Assembly: GCA_964436005.1 (NCBI GenBank)
Contig: CAYTBK010000104.1
Location: 1 to 13,989, forward strand
Length of the DNA: 13,989 bases
Source: JAGNHB01 sp964436005
GTDB taxonomy: Bacteria; Acidobacteriota; JAAYUB01
Direction: 5' to 3'
In this document: in pieces, positions 1 through 6,989 of the stretch
How positions within the stretch are numbered: position 1 is the first letter of the stretch
Layout: every line of letters begins with the position of its first letter
The notes under the pieces: model-generated
The model's database searches: none
What the model was told of the DNA's origin: nothing
Seen by the model: only the letters and a program-made list of their open reading frames with translations
Position numbers and translations under genes: made by a program

Positions 1-317
1 AGCGACTCGGCCTGGGCCTTTCCCCGCCCCTCGGCCAGGGCCTCGGCGAAGTTGGCGAAGAGCACGGTGAACCACAGCCACACGGTCACGCCCCCGATGA
101 AGGCCGGCGGGGCCTCGCCGCGCCCCGCCAGCGCTGCCGCCCAGAGAGCCGTGCAGAGGAGGCTGACGACCTCCACCACGAACATGACCGGGTTGCGGAC
201 CATCCGTCGGGGGGCCAGCTTGCCGAAGGATTCCCGCGCCGCCCGCCGGTAGAGCCGGAACCTGCCGTGCCCGGAAGGACTGATTGGGGTGGTCGTTCCA
301 TGAATGTGTAATTCCAT
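1..317 (-). CDS. kdpB: KdpB, potassium-transporting P-type ATPase subunit B (N-terminal part, cut by window edge)
   Basis: This is the ATP-hydrolysing catalytic subunit of the KdpFABC high-affinity K+ uptake pump in the cytoplasmic membrane. Only 105 codons are present; the gene continues beyond base 1, so the phosphorylation site (DKTG) and nucleotide-binding domain cannot be seen. The visible part has the family's N-terminal signature: RRMVRNPVMFVVEV (residues 38-51) leading into the first membrane helix, then WLWFTVLFANFAEALAEGRG (80-99) and KAQAES. The ATG start at 317 has GGAG 8 bases upstream and lies 16 bp after the kdpA stop, as expected in a kdpFAB operon. Family assignment is secure. 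Whether the rest of the gene, kdpC and kdpDE follow is outside the window. Confidence 0.95.
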   Translation of the reverse strand, partial: MELHIHGTTTPISPSGHGRFRLYRRAARESFGKLAPRRMVRNPVMFVVEVVSLLCTALWAAALAGRGEAPPAFIGGVTVWLWFTVLFANFAEALAEGRGKAQAES

Positions 318-333
318 TGCTTATTCTCCAGTT

Positions 334-2076
334 TCAGCGGAGTAGCAGGTGCTCGGCGATGGGGCCCAGCGCCAGGGCCGGTAGGAAACTCAGGGCGCCG
401 ACCATGATGACGACCGCCGTCAGCCAGCCCACGAAGAGCGGTCCGTGCGTCGGCAGGGTGCCGGCCGTGGGCGGGGCCTTCTTCTTGGCCGCCAGCGAAC
501 CGGCCAGGGCCAGGACGAACACGAGGGGGCCGAAGCGCCCGGCCAGCATCAGCAAGCCCGTGGCGACGTTGTAGAAGGGCAGGCCGGCGTTCAGCCCGGC
601 GAAGGCGCTGCCGTTGTTGTTGCCGGTGGAGGAGAAGGCGTAGAGGATCTCCGAGAAGCCGTGCACGCCGGGGTTGGCCACCGCCTCGCGCCCCGCCGGC
701 AGGCTCACCGCCAGCGCGGTGCCGGCCAGCACCAGGAAGACGGGGAGCAGCACCACCAGGGCGGCCATCTTCATCTCGAAGGACTCGATCTTCTTCCCCA
801 GGTACTCCGGGGTCCGGCCCACCATGAGGCCGGCCACGAAAACCGCCACCAGGGCGAACACCAGCAGGCCGTACAGGCCGGAGCCGACCCCGCCGAAGAC
901 CACCTCGCCCAACTGCATGAGCACCATGGGGGCGAGCCCCCCCAAGGGGGAGAAGGCGTCGTGCATGGAGTTGACCGACCCGTTGGAGGCGGCCGTGGTG
1001 GCGACGGCCCAGACCGCCGAGTTCACGGGGCCGAAGCGGACCTCCTTGCCTTCCATGTTCCCGCCGGGGTTCGCGGCCGTCCTTTCCTGGGCCACCCCCA
1101 GCCGGTCCAGGCCGGGTACGGCCTGCAATTCGGCGTACACGCACAACCCGAGCATCGCCAGGAAAATCAGCGACATCACGGCGAACAGGGCCCATCCTTG
1201 CCGACGCTCTCCGACCATTTCCCCGAACGTGTGGCAAAGGGCGGCCGGAATCAGGAGGATGGCCAGCATCTGGAGGAAGTTCGACAAGGGGGTGGGGTTC
1301 TCGAACGGATGGGCGGAGTTGGTGTTGAAAAAACCGCCCCCGTTGGTCCCGAGTTGCTTGATGGCCACCTGGGAGGCCACCGGCCCGCGGGGCAGCGCCT
1401 GGACGCTTCCCGTCCCCCGGTCGGCCGTCGCGGCCGTCCGGTCGACCGTTTGGGCTTTCACCGGCCCGCCGAGTGTCTGCACCACGCCCTGGCCGACCAG
1501 GAGCAGGGCCAGGAGCAGGCTCAAGGGCATCAGGATGTAGAGCACGGAGCGGACCAGGTCCGCCCAGAAATTGCCGATGCCCGCGGCGCAGTGGCGGGAG
1601 AAGCCGCGGACCAGGGCCGCCAGGACCGCCATCCCGGTGGCGGCCGACAGGAAATTCTGCACGGTGAGGACCGCCATCTGCGCCAGGTAGCTCAGCGAGC
1701 GCTCCCCCGCGTAGGCCTGCCAGTTGGTGTTGGTCAGGAAGCTCACGGCCGTGTTGAAGGACAGGTCGGGCGGCATGGCCCCCACGCCGGCCGGGTTGAG
1801 CGGCAGCAGGCCCTGGAGGCGGAGCAGCCCGTATACCGCCACCCCCCCCAGGAAGCTGAACGCCATCACCGCCAGGGCGTAGCCCCGCCAGGTCATGTCG
1901 TCCTCCGGCCGGATGCCCCCCCACCGGTACAGCCGTCTCTCCACCGGGGCCAGCACGGGGTGCAGGAAGGTCCTCCCCCCCTGGTAGACCCGGGCCATGT
2001 GCCGGCCCAGGGGGACGGCCAGGGTCGCCAGGGCCGCCAGGTACAACCCGATCTGCAGCCATCCGTTCGCGTTCAT
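334..2076 (-). CDS. kdpA: KdpA, potassium-binding and translocating subunit of the Kdp pump
   Basis: KdpA selects and conducts K+ in the KdpFABC complex; it is a polytopic membrane protein related to the K+ channel superfamily with four pore-loop repeats. All four are visible: SFLTNTNWQAY (112-122), LGTNGGGFFNTNS (242-254), ATTAASNGSVN (359-369) and FSSTGNNNGSAFAG (481-494). Hydrophobic segments run through the protein. Its 580 residues are slightly more than the 557 of the E. coli protein. An in-frame ATG 30 bases further upstream was rejected because it lies inside kdpF. The chosen ATG at 2076 has GGAGG 7 bases upstream and overlaps the kdpF stop (ATGA), indicating translational coupling. 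A 16-bp gap separates it from kdpB. Confidence 0.97.
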   Translation of the reverse strand: MNANGWLQIGLYLAALATLAVPLGRHMARVYQGGRTFLHPVLAPVERRLYRWGGIRPEDDMTWRGYALAVMAFSFLGGVAVYGLLRLQGLLPLNPAGVGAMPPDLSFNTAVSFLTNTNWQAYAGERSLSYLAQMAVLTVQNFLSAATGMAVLAALVRGFSRHCAAGIGNFWADLVRSVLYILMPLSLLLALLLVGQGVVQTLGGPVKAQTVDRTAATADRGTGSVQALPRGPVASQVAIKQLGTNGGGFFNTNSAHPFENPTPLSNFLQMLAILLIPAALCHTFGEMVGERRQGWALFAVMSLIFLAMLGLCVYAELQAVPGLDRLGVAQERTAANPGGNMEGKEVRFGPVNSAVWAVATTAASNGSVNSMHDAFSPLGGLAPMVLMQLGEVVFGGVGSGLYGLLVFALVAVFVAGLMVGRTPEYLGKKIESFEMKMAALVVLLPVFLVLAGTALAVSLPAGREAVANPGVHGFSEILYAFSSTGNNNGSAFAGLNAGLPFYNVATGLLMLAGRFGPLVFVLALAGSLAAKKKAPPTAGTLPTHGPLFVGWLTAVVIMVGALSFLPALALGPIAEHLLLR

Positions 2077-2165
2077 GAGAAGTCCTCCGGTTCGAGCAGG
2101 GCCCACAGCAGGTAGAAGATCAACCCCAGGCAGATCAGGCCGGCGACGACGGTGAAGGTGTTCAC
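2073..2165 (-). CDS. kdpF: KdpF, small stabilising subunit of the Kdp complex
   Basis: This 30-residue single-helix membrane peptide starts (V/M)NTFTVVAGLICLGLIFY and ends LLEPEDFS. It matches the KdpF pattern: a hydrophobic helix of about 20 residues, then a short polar tail ending in E-x-F. KdpF is known to stabilise KdpFABC in the membrane. The GTG start at 2163-2165 has GGAGGT four bases upstream. Its first bases overlap the stop of the preceding 31-residue peptide (GTGA), and its TGA stop overlaps the kdpA ATG. The gene is easily missed because of its size and GTG start. Position, length and sequence character together make the call strong. Confidence 0.88.
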   Translation of the reverse strand: MNTFTVVAGLICLGLIFYLLWALLEPEDFS

Positions 2166-2257
2166 AGGCACCTCCGCAGGCGGCTGCAGAACTGCACCAG
2201 GCCCAGGCACGCCAGGAAAAACAGGGCCAGGACGAGGATGAACGTCAGGTCTTCCAT
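2162..2257 (-). CDS. 31-residue single-helix membrane peptide upstream of kdpF (unnamed)
   Basis: A short reading frame starts at the ATG at 2257, with GGAGGG six bases upstream, and ends in a TGA at 2162-2164 that overlaps the kdpF GTG. The peptide starts MEDLTFILVLALFFLACLGL and ends with a basic tail, VQFCSRLRRCL. It is one membrane helix with an acidic N-terminus and a positively charged C-terminus, so the C-terminus is probably cytoplasmic by the positive-inside rule. Good ribosome binding site, coupling by overlap and membrane character argue that it is a real first gene of the kdp operon. From memory, similar unnamed peptides ending in a Cys-x-Arg-Leu-like tail occur upstream of kdpF in other bacteria; I could not check this. 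A role as an extra Kdp subunit or assembly aid is inference only. Confidence 0.7.
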   Translation of the reverse strand: MEDLTFILVLALFFLACLGLVQFCSRLRRCL

Positions 2258-2278
2258 GGGATTCCCTCCTTCGGGATT

Positions 2279-2343
2279 CGGCCGGAGCGGGAGGCGGCCG
2301 GGAAACTTCCCTCGCTCTCCTTCTCCGGGAACGGGAGAGAGCG
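2279..2343 (-). promoter_or_regulatory. Structured 5' leader of the kdp transcript (three hairpins)
   Basis: Upstream of the first kdp peptide, the minus strand can form CGCTCTC/GAGAGCG (arms 2337-2343 and 2313-2319), then GGGAA/TTCCC with a two-base loop (2300-2311), then CGGCC/GGCCG with a 12-base loop (2279-2283 and 2296-2300). They end about 20 bases before the start codon and just ahead of its ribosome binding site. None is followed by a U-run, so a classical attenuator is not shown. Function is unknown; it could simply reflect GC richness. Confidence 0.3.
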
Positions 2344-2545
2344 GTTCACTCCGCCCTTTCTGGATCGATCGTACCGGTTGGGGAATCAAAACGGGCTCAA
2401 GCTTGCCCTGGATCCGATCAATGTATGGTCAAGGATTGCCCAGAACTGTCCGGCCTTGCCGAGCACGCGGGACGAGCACCCAGTTTGCCGGGTGTTCATC
2501 GATCGTCACGGAATGAACAGGATGGGAATTCTCGTCCGAGAGATG

Positions 2546-2567
2546 GAAACCACTAATTACACTAATG
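2546..2567. repeat. AT-rich intergenic repeat containing GAAACCACTAAT
   Basis: The 12-mer GAAACCACTAAT (2546-2557) is followed by a second CACTAAT at 2560-2566, a nine-base-period direct repeat. The identical 12-mer occurs at 13316-13327 in the hydC/rpsO intergenic region. Both copies lie in AT-rich gaps within an otherwise GC-rich window. From memory, similar ACCACTAATTACACTAAT-type words are dispersed repeats in several environmental bacterial genomes. Its function is unknown. Confidence 0.45.
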
Positions 2568-2600
2568 TTGCTGATTTTGTCTATCTATTACAGCAATATC

Positions 2601-2763
2601 GGAATTTTTTCCGTAGGGAATCGATAACCATAGCCGGACGATCCGTCACCGCGAATTTTCCCGTAGGGAATCATCGTCCATCGGTGTGCCGTCGGTATGC
2701 CCTCCGGGCAACGGGCCGGGGAACAGAACCGGCGGCTATGGATATGGATGCCCTCCGGGCAAC
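2601..2763. repeat. Cluster of four short palindromic repeats in two pairs
   Basis: Two copies of a TTCC(C)GTAGGGAATC element are centred near 2614 and 2664. Two copies of ATGCCCTCCGGGCAAC are centred near 2704 and 2755. Each core folds as a 4-5 bp stem around a three-base loop, such as TTCCC-GTA-GGGAA and TGCCC-TCC-GGGCA. Distances between centres are 50, 40 and 51 bases. The intervening DNA also shares CCATAGCCG-like words in opposite orientation (2628-2637 and 2729-2741). The arrangement resembles REP or MITE-like intergenic repeats more than regulatory sites. Whether it recurs elsewhere in the genome cannot be seen here. Confidence 0.55.
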
Positions 2764-2867
2764 CAGACGGCTGCGGACGATTCGTGTTCGGAATTCGGGG
2801 TAAATTCACCCTTCCCGGCAGGACCCGGAAGCATTTTGGTTTCGGAGAACACCGCAGGCGATTGACG

Positions 2868-3566
2868 TCAGAGGCGGACGGGGATGCGGCGGCCGACGGC
2901 GGCGCCGGAGAGGGAGAAACGGCAGGTGTAGGCCACGATTTCTAGGCCCTTGCGAAAGGCTTCGCCGACGGCCGCGGCGAAGTCGGGGTCGGTTTCCGTG
3001 TTGAACCGGAGGCTGTCGGCATCGTTGCGCTGGACGAGGAAGAACAGGGTGCCGCAGATCCCTTTTCCCGCCGCGCGGATGAGGTCCCGCACCTGGCGGG
3101 CGCCGCGGGTGGTGGGCGCATCGGGAAAGAAGGCCGCCCGCCCGCGGACCAGGGAGACTCCCTTGACCTCCATGAAGATGTCGATGCCCGCGGTGACCAG
3201 GTGGAAGTCCACCCGACCCGCGCCCAGCCGGACTTCCCGACCGCCCAGGGCGTAGTCCCGGAACTCGTGGAAGAGCCCCCTCTCCAGGCCGAACCCGACG
3301 AGCCGGTTCGGCAGCGAGGAGTTGATGGACACCAGCGTGCCGGCGTGCTCGGCGAGGTGGACGGTCCACCCCGTCTTGCGCCCCGGGCCGGTGGCCGGTC
3401 CCAGGTACAGGGTGGCGCCGGGCACCAGGATCTCCTCCAGGCGCCCCGGGTCGTGCAGGTGCGCCGCCACCGGGCGCCCCGCGCAGACGGCCTCGACGAG
3501 GAAGCGGTTGGGGCGACGCACGAAGGCGGCTTTTTCCAGGGGGCAGGGGAAGGGGCACTCGGTCAT
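2868..3566 (-). CDS. sfsA: SfsA family DNA/RNA nuclease (sugar fermentation stimulation protein)
   Basis: The protein has 232 residues, close to the 234 of E. coli SfsA. Family features appear in order: an N-terminal OB-like region with FVRRPNRFLVEAV (15-27) and HLHDPGRLEEIL (36-47), then VSINSSLPNRLV (79-90), VDFHL (119-123), FMEVKGVSL (131-139) and FFPDAPTTRGARQVRDL (146-162). D120, E133 and K135 fit the PD-(D/E)xK nuclease-like catalytic pattern seen in the family. SfsA was named for maltose metabolism effects in E. coli; nuclease activity was proposed later, and its cellular role is unsettled. The gene starts 9 bp after the thiL stop with no clear Shine-Dalgarno sequence, which suggests translational coupling. 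It appears to be the last gene of the long minus-strand run. Confidence 0.92.
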   Translation of the reverse strand: MTECPFPCPLEKAAFVRRPNRFLVEAVCAGRPVAAHLHDPGRLEEILVPGATLYLGPATGPGRKTGWTVHLAEHAGTLVSINSSLPNRLVGFGLERGLFHEFRDYALGGREVRLGAGRVDFHLVTAGIDIFMEVKGVSLVRGRAAFFPDAPTTRGARQVRDLIRAAGKGICGTLFFLVQRNDADSLRFNTETDPDFAAAVGEAFRKGLEIVAYTCRFSLSGAAVGRRIPVRL

Positions 3567-3575
3567 GGCGGCCCG

Positions 3576-4565
3576 TCAGGCGGAAAAATGGTCGAAGCCA
3601 GCAGCCGGCAGCGGGGCGCAGGTGTCGCCGTCCTGCACTTCCACCGTTCCGGCGGGGCCTTCCCCGACGGTGCCGATGCAGCCGACGGGCAGGCCGCCGG
3701 GAAACGCTTCCGCCTCCCGCTGCAGGCGCTCCCAGTGCGACGGGGGCACGGTGAACAGCAGTTCGTAGTCTTCGCCGCCGGCGAGGACTTCGGGGATGCC
3801 CAGGCCGATGGCCGGTTCGGCGTAGCGGGCCAGCGAGGCGGCCTGCAGGCGGGCGGAAACCCCGCTGGCCCGGCAGAGGCGGGGCAGGTCCCGGGCCAGG
3901 CCGTCGCTCAGGTCCATGGCGGCGGTCACCGCCCCCGATTCGCGCAGGAACCGCCCCAGGGCCAGCCGGGGCTCCGGGCGCCGGATCTTTTCCCGGCACC
4001 GGGCCTCCAGGCGGCCCGCCGGGCCCGGCGCCGTCTCCCCCTCCTGGAAGCGAAGGCCCCGGCCGGCCAGGCCGGGGTGCCCCGAAACGGCCACCAGGTC
4101 GCCCGGATGGGCCCCGTCGCGGCGAAGGGCCTTCCCCGCGGGGACCTCCCCGACGATTGTGCCGGCGAGGAGCCAGCTGTCGGCGCAGGAGAGGTCGCCG
4201 CCCGCCAGCGGGAGGTGGAACTTTTTCAGGCACTGCAGGATGCCTTCGAGGACCCGGCCGAACAGGTGGGCGGCGTCCTTCGGGAAGGCGGCGGACAGGA
4301 AGAAGGCGACGGGTTCCGCCCCCATGGCGGCCAGGTCGCTGAGGTTGACGGCGGCGGCCTTCCAGCCGATGTCCTCGGGGGAGGCCGTGGTCAGCCGGAA
4401 GTGCTTCCCCTCGAGCAGGAGGTCCGTGGAGATCGCGGTCTCCCAGCCCTCGCGGGGCCGGAGGAGGGCGCAGTCGTCTCCGATGCCGCGGGTGACGCCG
4501 GGGTGTGCCGGCCAGTCCCGGGCCAGGATGTCGCTGACGATGGCGTCTTCCGAAATGCCGCGCAT
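3576..4565 (-). CDS. thiL: Thiamine-monophosphate kinase ThiL
   Basis: ThiL phosphorylates thiamine monophosphate with ATP to give thiamine diphosphate, the last step of cofactor synthesis in the cytoplasm. The 329-residue protein shows the family's AIRS-like fold motifs: GIGDDCALL (27-35), STDLLLEGKHF (46-56), NLSDLAAMGAEP (74-85), AGGDLS (121-126), MDLSDGLARDL (217-227) and GGEDYELLFT (263-272). The acidic metal-binding residues D30, D31, D48, D124, D218, D221 and D266 are all present. The length is typical. The ATG lies 16 bp after the stop of the kinase gene, with only a weak ribosome binding site (CAGGA). Its place behind signalling genes is probably operon convenience rather than a functional link, although thiamine diphosphate is needed by pyruvate:ferredoxin oxidoreductase, a usual reductant source for such hydrogenases. 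Confidence 0.95.
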   Translation of the reverse strand: MRGISEDAIVSDILARDWPAHPGVTRGIGDDCALLRPREGWETAISTDLLLEGKHFRLTTASPEDIGWKAAAVNLSDLAAMGAEPVAFFLSAAFPKDAAHLFGRVLEGILQCLKKFHLPLAGGDLSCADSWLLAGTIVGEVPAGKALRRDGAHPGDLVAVSGHPGLAGRGLRFQEGETAPGPAGRLEARCREKIRRPEPRLALGRFLRESGAVTAAMDLSDGLARDLPRLCRASGVSARLQAASLARYAEPAIGLGIPEVLAGGEDYELLFTVPPSHWERLQREAEAFPGGLPVGCIGTVGEGPAGTVEVQDGDTCAPLPAAGFDHFSA

Positions 4566-4581
4566 AATCCTGGGAACGGCC

Positions 4582-6141
4582 TCAGAGAGCGGCGGGGCCC
4601 GCCGCGGAGGCCTTGTCTTCCAGGGGGAACGTCAGGCTGAAGGTGGACCCCACGCCCTTCTCGCTCTCGATGTGGAAGTCGCCCCCGTAGAACTCCATGG
4701 TCTTCTTGACGATGGAAAGGCCGAGGCCCGTGCCGGAAATCCGGCTGGTCTCCTCGTTGCGGACCCGGAAGAACTCCTTGCCGAGGGACTCCAGGTGCTC
4801 CTTCTCGATGCCGATGCCCGTGTCGGCGATGTGGATGGTCACGTCGCGCTTCCGCACCTCGTAGGTGACCGTCACCGAGCCGCCCGGCTTGTTGTACTTC
4901 ACGGCGTTGCTCAGGAGGTTGGTGAGCAGGCGCTCCACGTCGTCCCGGTCCGCCTGCACGGTGGGAAGGTTTTCGGGGGCGCGGTGCTCCACCGTCACCG
5001 GTTTCTGGTCGATGTTCGGCTTGAGGAGCTCGAGGATGGAGGAGGCCAGTTCGGCGAGGTTCTGGGGTTCCATGCGCCGGGTGATGGTCTGGGCTTCCAT
5101 CCGGGTGATGTTGAGGATGTCCTTGATGAGGTTCTGCAGCGAGGCGGCCCGGTCGCGGCAGCGCTCGAGCATGCCCGTGGCCTTGTCGGGCAGGGCGCCC
5201 ACCGTGCCGGAGAGGAGGACCTCCAGGTACCCCTCCACGGCGGCCAGGGGGGCCTTCAGTTCGTGGCTGACCACGGAAACGAACCGTGACTTGGTGCGGT
5301 CGAGCTCCTTCAGCCGGCTGATGTCCCGCAATACCAGCACGACGCCCAGCACCTGCGTTCCTTCGCGCATGCGGGAAATCTTGGCCATGTAGGTGGTTTT
5401 CTCGTCCAGGTCGACCTCGGTGGTGATTCTCTCCGTCTCCGTGTCGGCCGAGCCGAGCACGGACTCCACGGATTCGACGAGCCTGGGCAGCGGGAGCAGG
5501 CCGTGGAAGGCTTCCCCCACCGGGTCGTGGTCGATGCGCAGCATGGGGGCGGCCACCGGGTTGCTGAACACCACGGTGCCCTGGTGGTTGATGACCAGCA
5601 GCGCGTCGCCCATGGACTGGACCACCAGGTTCAGCCGGCTCCGCTCCTGGGACAGCTCGAGCAGCGTGGCCTCGCGCTCGGCCTCCAGGCGGCGCTTCTC
5701 CAGCACCAGCGACCGCCGCTCCATCCCCTTCTGCACGTTCATTTTCAACTCGTCGGGGGTGAAGGGCTTGGCCATGAAGTCGTAGGCGCCCAGCCGGGTC
5801 GCCTGCACGGCCGCCTCGAGGGTGGCGTAGGCGCTGATGACCACCACGACGATGTCGGGGTCCTTTTCCAGGGCCGCCTTGACGATGTCGAGGCCGTCGA
5901 CGCCGCCGGGCATCTTCAGGTCTGTCAGCACGACGTCCCAGTCCTCGTTGTGGAGGGCTGCCAGGCCTTCGTTGCCGTCGGCCGCCTCCCCGAGGTGGAA
6001 GCCCATGGAGACGAGGACCCGCCGGATGCCGCGCCGGATGCCTTCCTCGTCGTCGATGACGAGGATCCGGCCCTTGGGAGGGGCCGGATCGGCCGGCGGC
6101 GGGCCGCTTTCCGGTCGCGGCTGCTGGTCGGGGGCGCTCAT
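4582..6141 (-). CDS. Hybrid histidine kinase: receiver-PAS-HisKA-HATPase
   Basis: This 519-residue soluble kinase has no membrane segment. Domain order: Pro-rich tail (1-22), receiver (about 25-140; VIDDEEG at 28-34, phospho-acceptor D74 in LTDLKMPGG, K125 in AKPF), coiled coil (about 142-172), PAS (about 173-275), HisKA with H293 in SVVSHELKAPL, and HATPase_c with N-box LLSNAVKYN (409-417), G1 DTGIGIE (440-446) and G2 GTGLGLSIVKK (470-480). A receiver at the N-terminus lets another kinase switch this one by phosphotransfer, so it can act mid-relay. Its ATG overlaps the stop of the preceding receiver gene (ATGA), pointing to coupled synthesis of the two. The PAS ligand is unknown. The downstream partner that accepts phosphate from H293 is not encoded in the window, unless it is one of the two stand-alone receivers. 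Confidence 0.92.
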   Translation of the reverse strand: MSAPDQQPRPESGPPPADPAPPKGRILVIDDEEGIRRGIRRVLVSMGFHLGEAADGNEGLAALHNEDWDVVLTDLKMPGGVDGLDIVKAALEKDPDIVVVVISAYATLEAAVQATRLGAYDFMAKPFTPDELKMNVQKGMERRSLVLEKRRLEAEREATLLELSQERSRLNLVVQSMGDALLVINHQGTVVFSNPVAAPMLRIDHDPVGEAFHGLLPLPRLVESVESVLGSADTETERITTEVDLDEKTTYMAKISRMREGTQVLGVVLVLRDISRLKELDRTKSRFVSVVSHELKAPLAAVEGYLEVLLSGTVGALPDKATGMLERCRDRAASLQNLIKDILNITRMEAQTITRRMEPQNLAELASSILELLKPNIDQKPVTVEHRAPENLPTVQADRDDVERLLTNLLSNAVKYNKPGGSVTVTYEVRKRDVTIHIADTGIGIEKEHLESLGKEFFRVRNEETSRISGTGLGLSIVKKTMEFYGGDFHIESEKGVGSTFSLTFPLEDKASAAGPAAL

Positions 6142-6533
6142 TCCAGTCCCAGGACGCCCTTGACGCGCTGCAGGAGCTCATCGGGACGCACGGGCTTGTT
6201 GAGGAACATGTCGGCCTTGATCCAGGCCCGGTCCTCGCTGGAGTCGAGGTCGAACTTCAGGCCCGTTTCGCGGGTCACGGCCGACAGCATCAGGATGGGG
6301 ATCTGCGCCGTGGCCGGGTTCGACTTGATGGTTTTCGCGGCGATGAAGCCGCTGTCCCAGTGTTCCATCATCAAGTCCATGAGGATCAGGTCGGGCGGGT
6401 CGGCCAGGACGGCTTCCACGCCTTCCTTGGCGTTGTAGAAGGCCCGAACGGAGAAACCGTCCGCTTCGAGAACCGTCCTGTTGATGTCGACGAAATCAGC
6501 GTCGTCATCGATGATGATGATGTTTTTCCGCAT
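6138..6533 (-). CDS. Stand-alone receiver-domain response regulator (second of two)
   Basis: This 131-residue single-domain protein has no output domain. Receiver landmarks: IIIDDDADF (6-14), phospho-acceptor D53 in LILMDLMM, S84 in ILMLSAV, and K113 in FLNKPV. Between S84 and K113 it has an unusual stretch (TGLKFDLDSSEDRAWIKAD) in place of the usual A-x-x-x-GA helix of CheY-like proteins. The upstream receiver shares this feature and the PATAxIPI motif, so the two are probably paralogues. A strong ribosome binding site (AAGGAGG) lies 6 bases before the ATG, 61 bp after the upstream gene. The stop overlaps the start of the hybrid kinase gene. Likely a phosphate shuttle between the sensory hydrogenase kinase and the hybrid kinase; this is inferred from gene order. 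Confidence 0.88.
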   Translation of the reverse strand: MRKNIIIIDDDADFVDINRTVLEADGFSVRAFYNAKEGVEAVLADPPDLILMDLMMEHWDSGFIAAKTIKSNPATAQIPILMLSAVTRETGLKFDLDSSEDRAWIKADMFLNKPVRPDELLQRVKGVLGLE

Positions 6534-6594
6534 GGCTACCTCCTTGAAACGAAGCGGCGGCTGTTCCGGTCGCGTTCTGAATGGCGGACCGGGC

Positions 6595-6978
6595 TCATTC
6601 CCCCAGGACCTCCGCCACGGACGACAGCAGGACCGCCGGCTTGACCGGCTTGTCGAGGAACTTGTCGACCGGGAGCATGTCCTTGTTGGGTTCTAATATT
6701 ACGGGAAGTTTCTTTTCTATGTTGACGGAAGACAGCATGATGATGGGGATGCCGGCGGTGGCCGGGTCGCCCTTGAGCTTGCCCGCCACCTCGATCCCTT
6801 CCGTTTCCGTGGTCATGATGACGTCCAGCAGGATGACGTCCGGGCGGTCGGCGGCGATCCTGGCCATGGCCTGGGCGCCGTTGAAGGCGCTGGTCACCGT
6901 GTGCCCCGCGCTTTCCAGCACCATGCTCATCATGTCCTGGAAATCCGGGTCGTCGTCGACGACAAGAATCTTAGCCAT
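6595..6978 (-). CDS. Stand-alone receiver-domain response regulator (first of two)
   Basis: This is a 127-residue single receiver domain: ILVVDDDPDF (4-13), phospho-acceptor D52 in VILLDVIM, S83/S84 in IPIIMLSSV, and K110 in FLDKPV. As in the next gene, the segment before the lysine (about 86-106, with LEPNKDMLPVD) replaces the normal receiver helix. The frame stays open far upstream through the kinase gene, but the real start is the ATG at 6978: AGAGGAG lies 8 bases ahead and overlaps the TAG stop of the hydrogenase-kinase gene. Immediate adjacency makes it the probable cognate acceptor for that kinase. With no output domain, it must act by protein contact or by passing phosphate on. Confidence 0.9.
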   Translation of the reverse strand: MAKILVVDDDPDFQDMMSMVLESAGHTVTSAFNGAQAMARIAADRPDVILLDVIMTTETEGIEVAGKLKGDPATAGIPIIMLSSVNIEKKLPVILEPNKDMLPVDKFLDKPVKPAVLLSSVAEVLGE

Positions 6979-6989
6979 GCGCAACTCCT

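Larger units (their letters stand above)
2258..2867. other. 610-bp intergenic region between sfsA and the kdp operon
   Basis: No convincing gene lies here. The reading frames that cross it contain only translations of the short palindromes and have no family resemblance. Going from kdp outward it holds a structured leader with three small hairpins (2279-2343), an AT-rich patch with an ACTAAT direct repeat (2546-2567), an inverted pair TTGCTG/CAGCAA spaced by 17 bases (2568-2596), and four short palindromes at 40- to 51-base intervals (2605-2761). The kdp promoter should be on the minus strand in this region, but I see no -35/-10 pair good enough to call. I also see no clear terminator with a U-tract after sfsA. 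Confidence 0.6.

Noticed and set aside
2074..2106. Upstream ATG for kdpA giving a 590-residue protein
   Set aside because: The extra ten residues lie within kdpF and before the strong GGAGG site that serves the ATG at 2076.
445..2115. Long plus-strand open frame opposite kdpA
   Set aside because: It is a shadow of kdpA in GC-rich DNA, with low-complexity Gln/His/Gly-rich content and no domain. The same applies to the plus-strand frames at 3201-4640, 3916-5289, 5503-6438, 7092-9149, 8983-10812 and 10607-12826, which lie opposite genes with clear family motifs.
2404..2432. kdp promoter with a TTGACC -35 on the minus strand
   Set aside because: At 17 bases spacing the -10 would be AGGGCA, far from consensus.
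2258..2440. c-di-AMP (ydaO-type) riboswitch controlling kdp
   Set aside because: The conserved CCGTCAGCTAACCTCGTAGGCG-like core is absent; only GC-rich hairpins are seen.
2601..2763. CRISPR array suggested by the near-50-base periodicity
   Set aside because: Repeats are only about 12-17 bases, come in two unrelated sequences with two copies each, and there are no cas genes.
2378..2809. Possible small proteins on either strand in the sfsA-kdp gap
   Set aside because: Their repeated words (ALRAT, CPEGI) are translations of the short palindromes; there is no ribosome binding site or recognisable fold.
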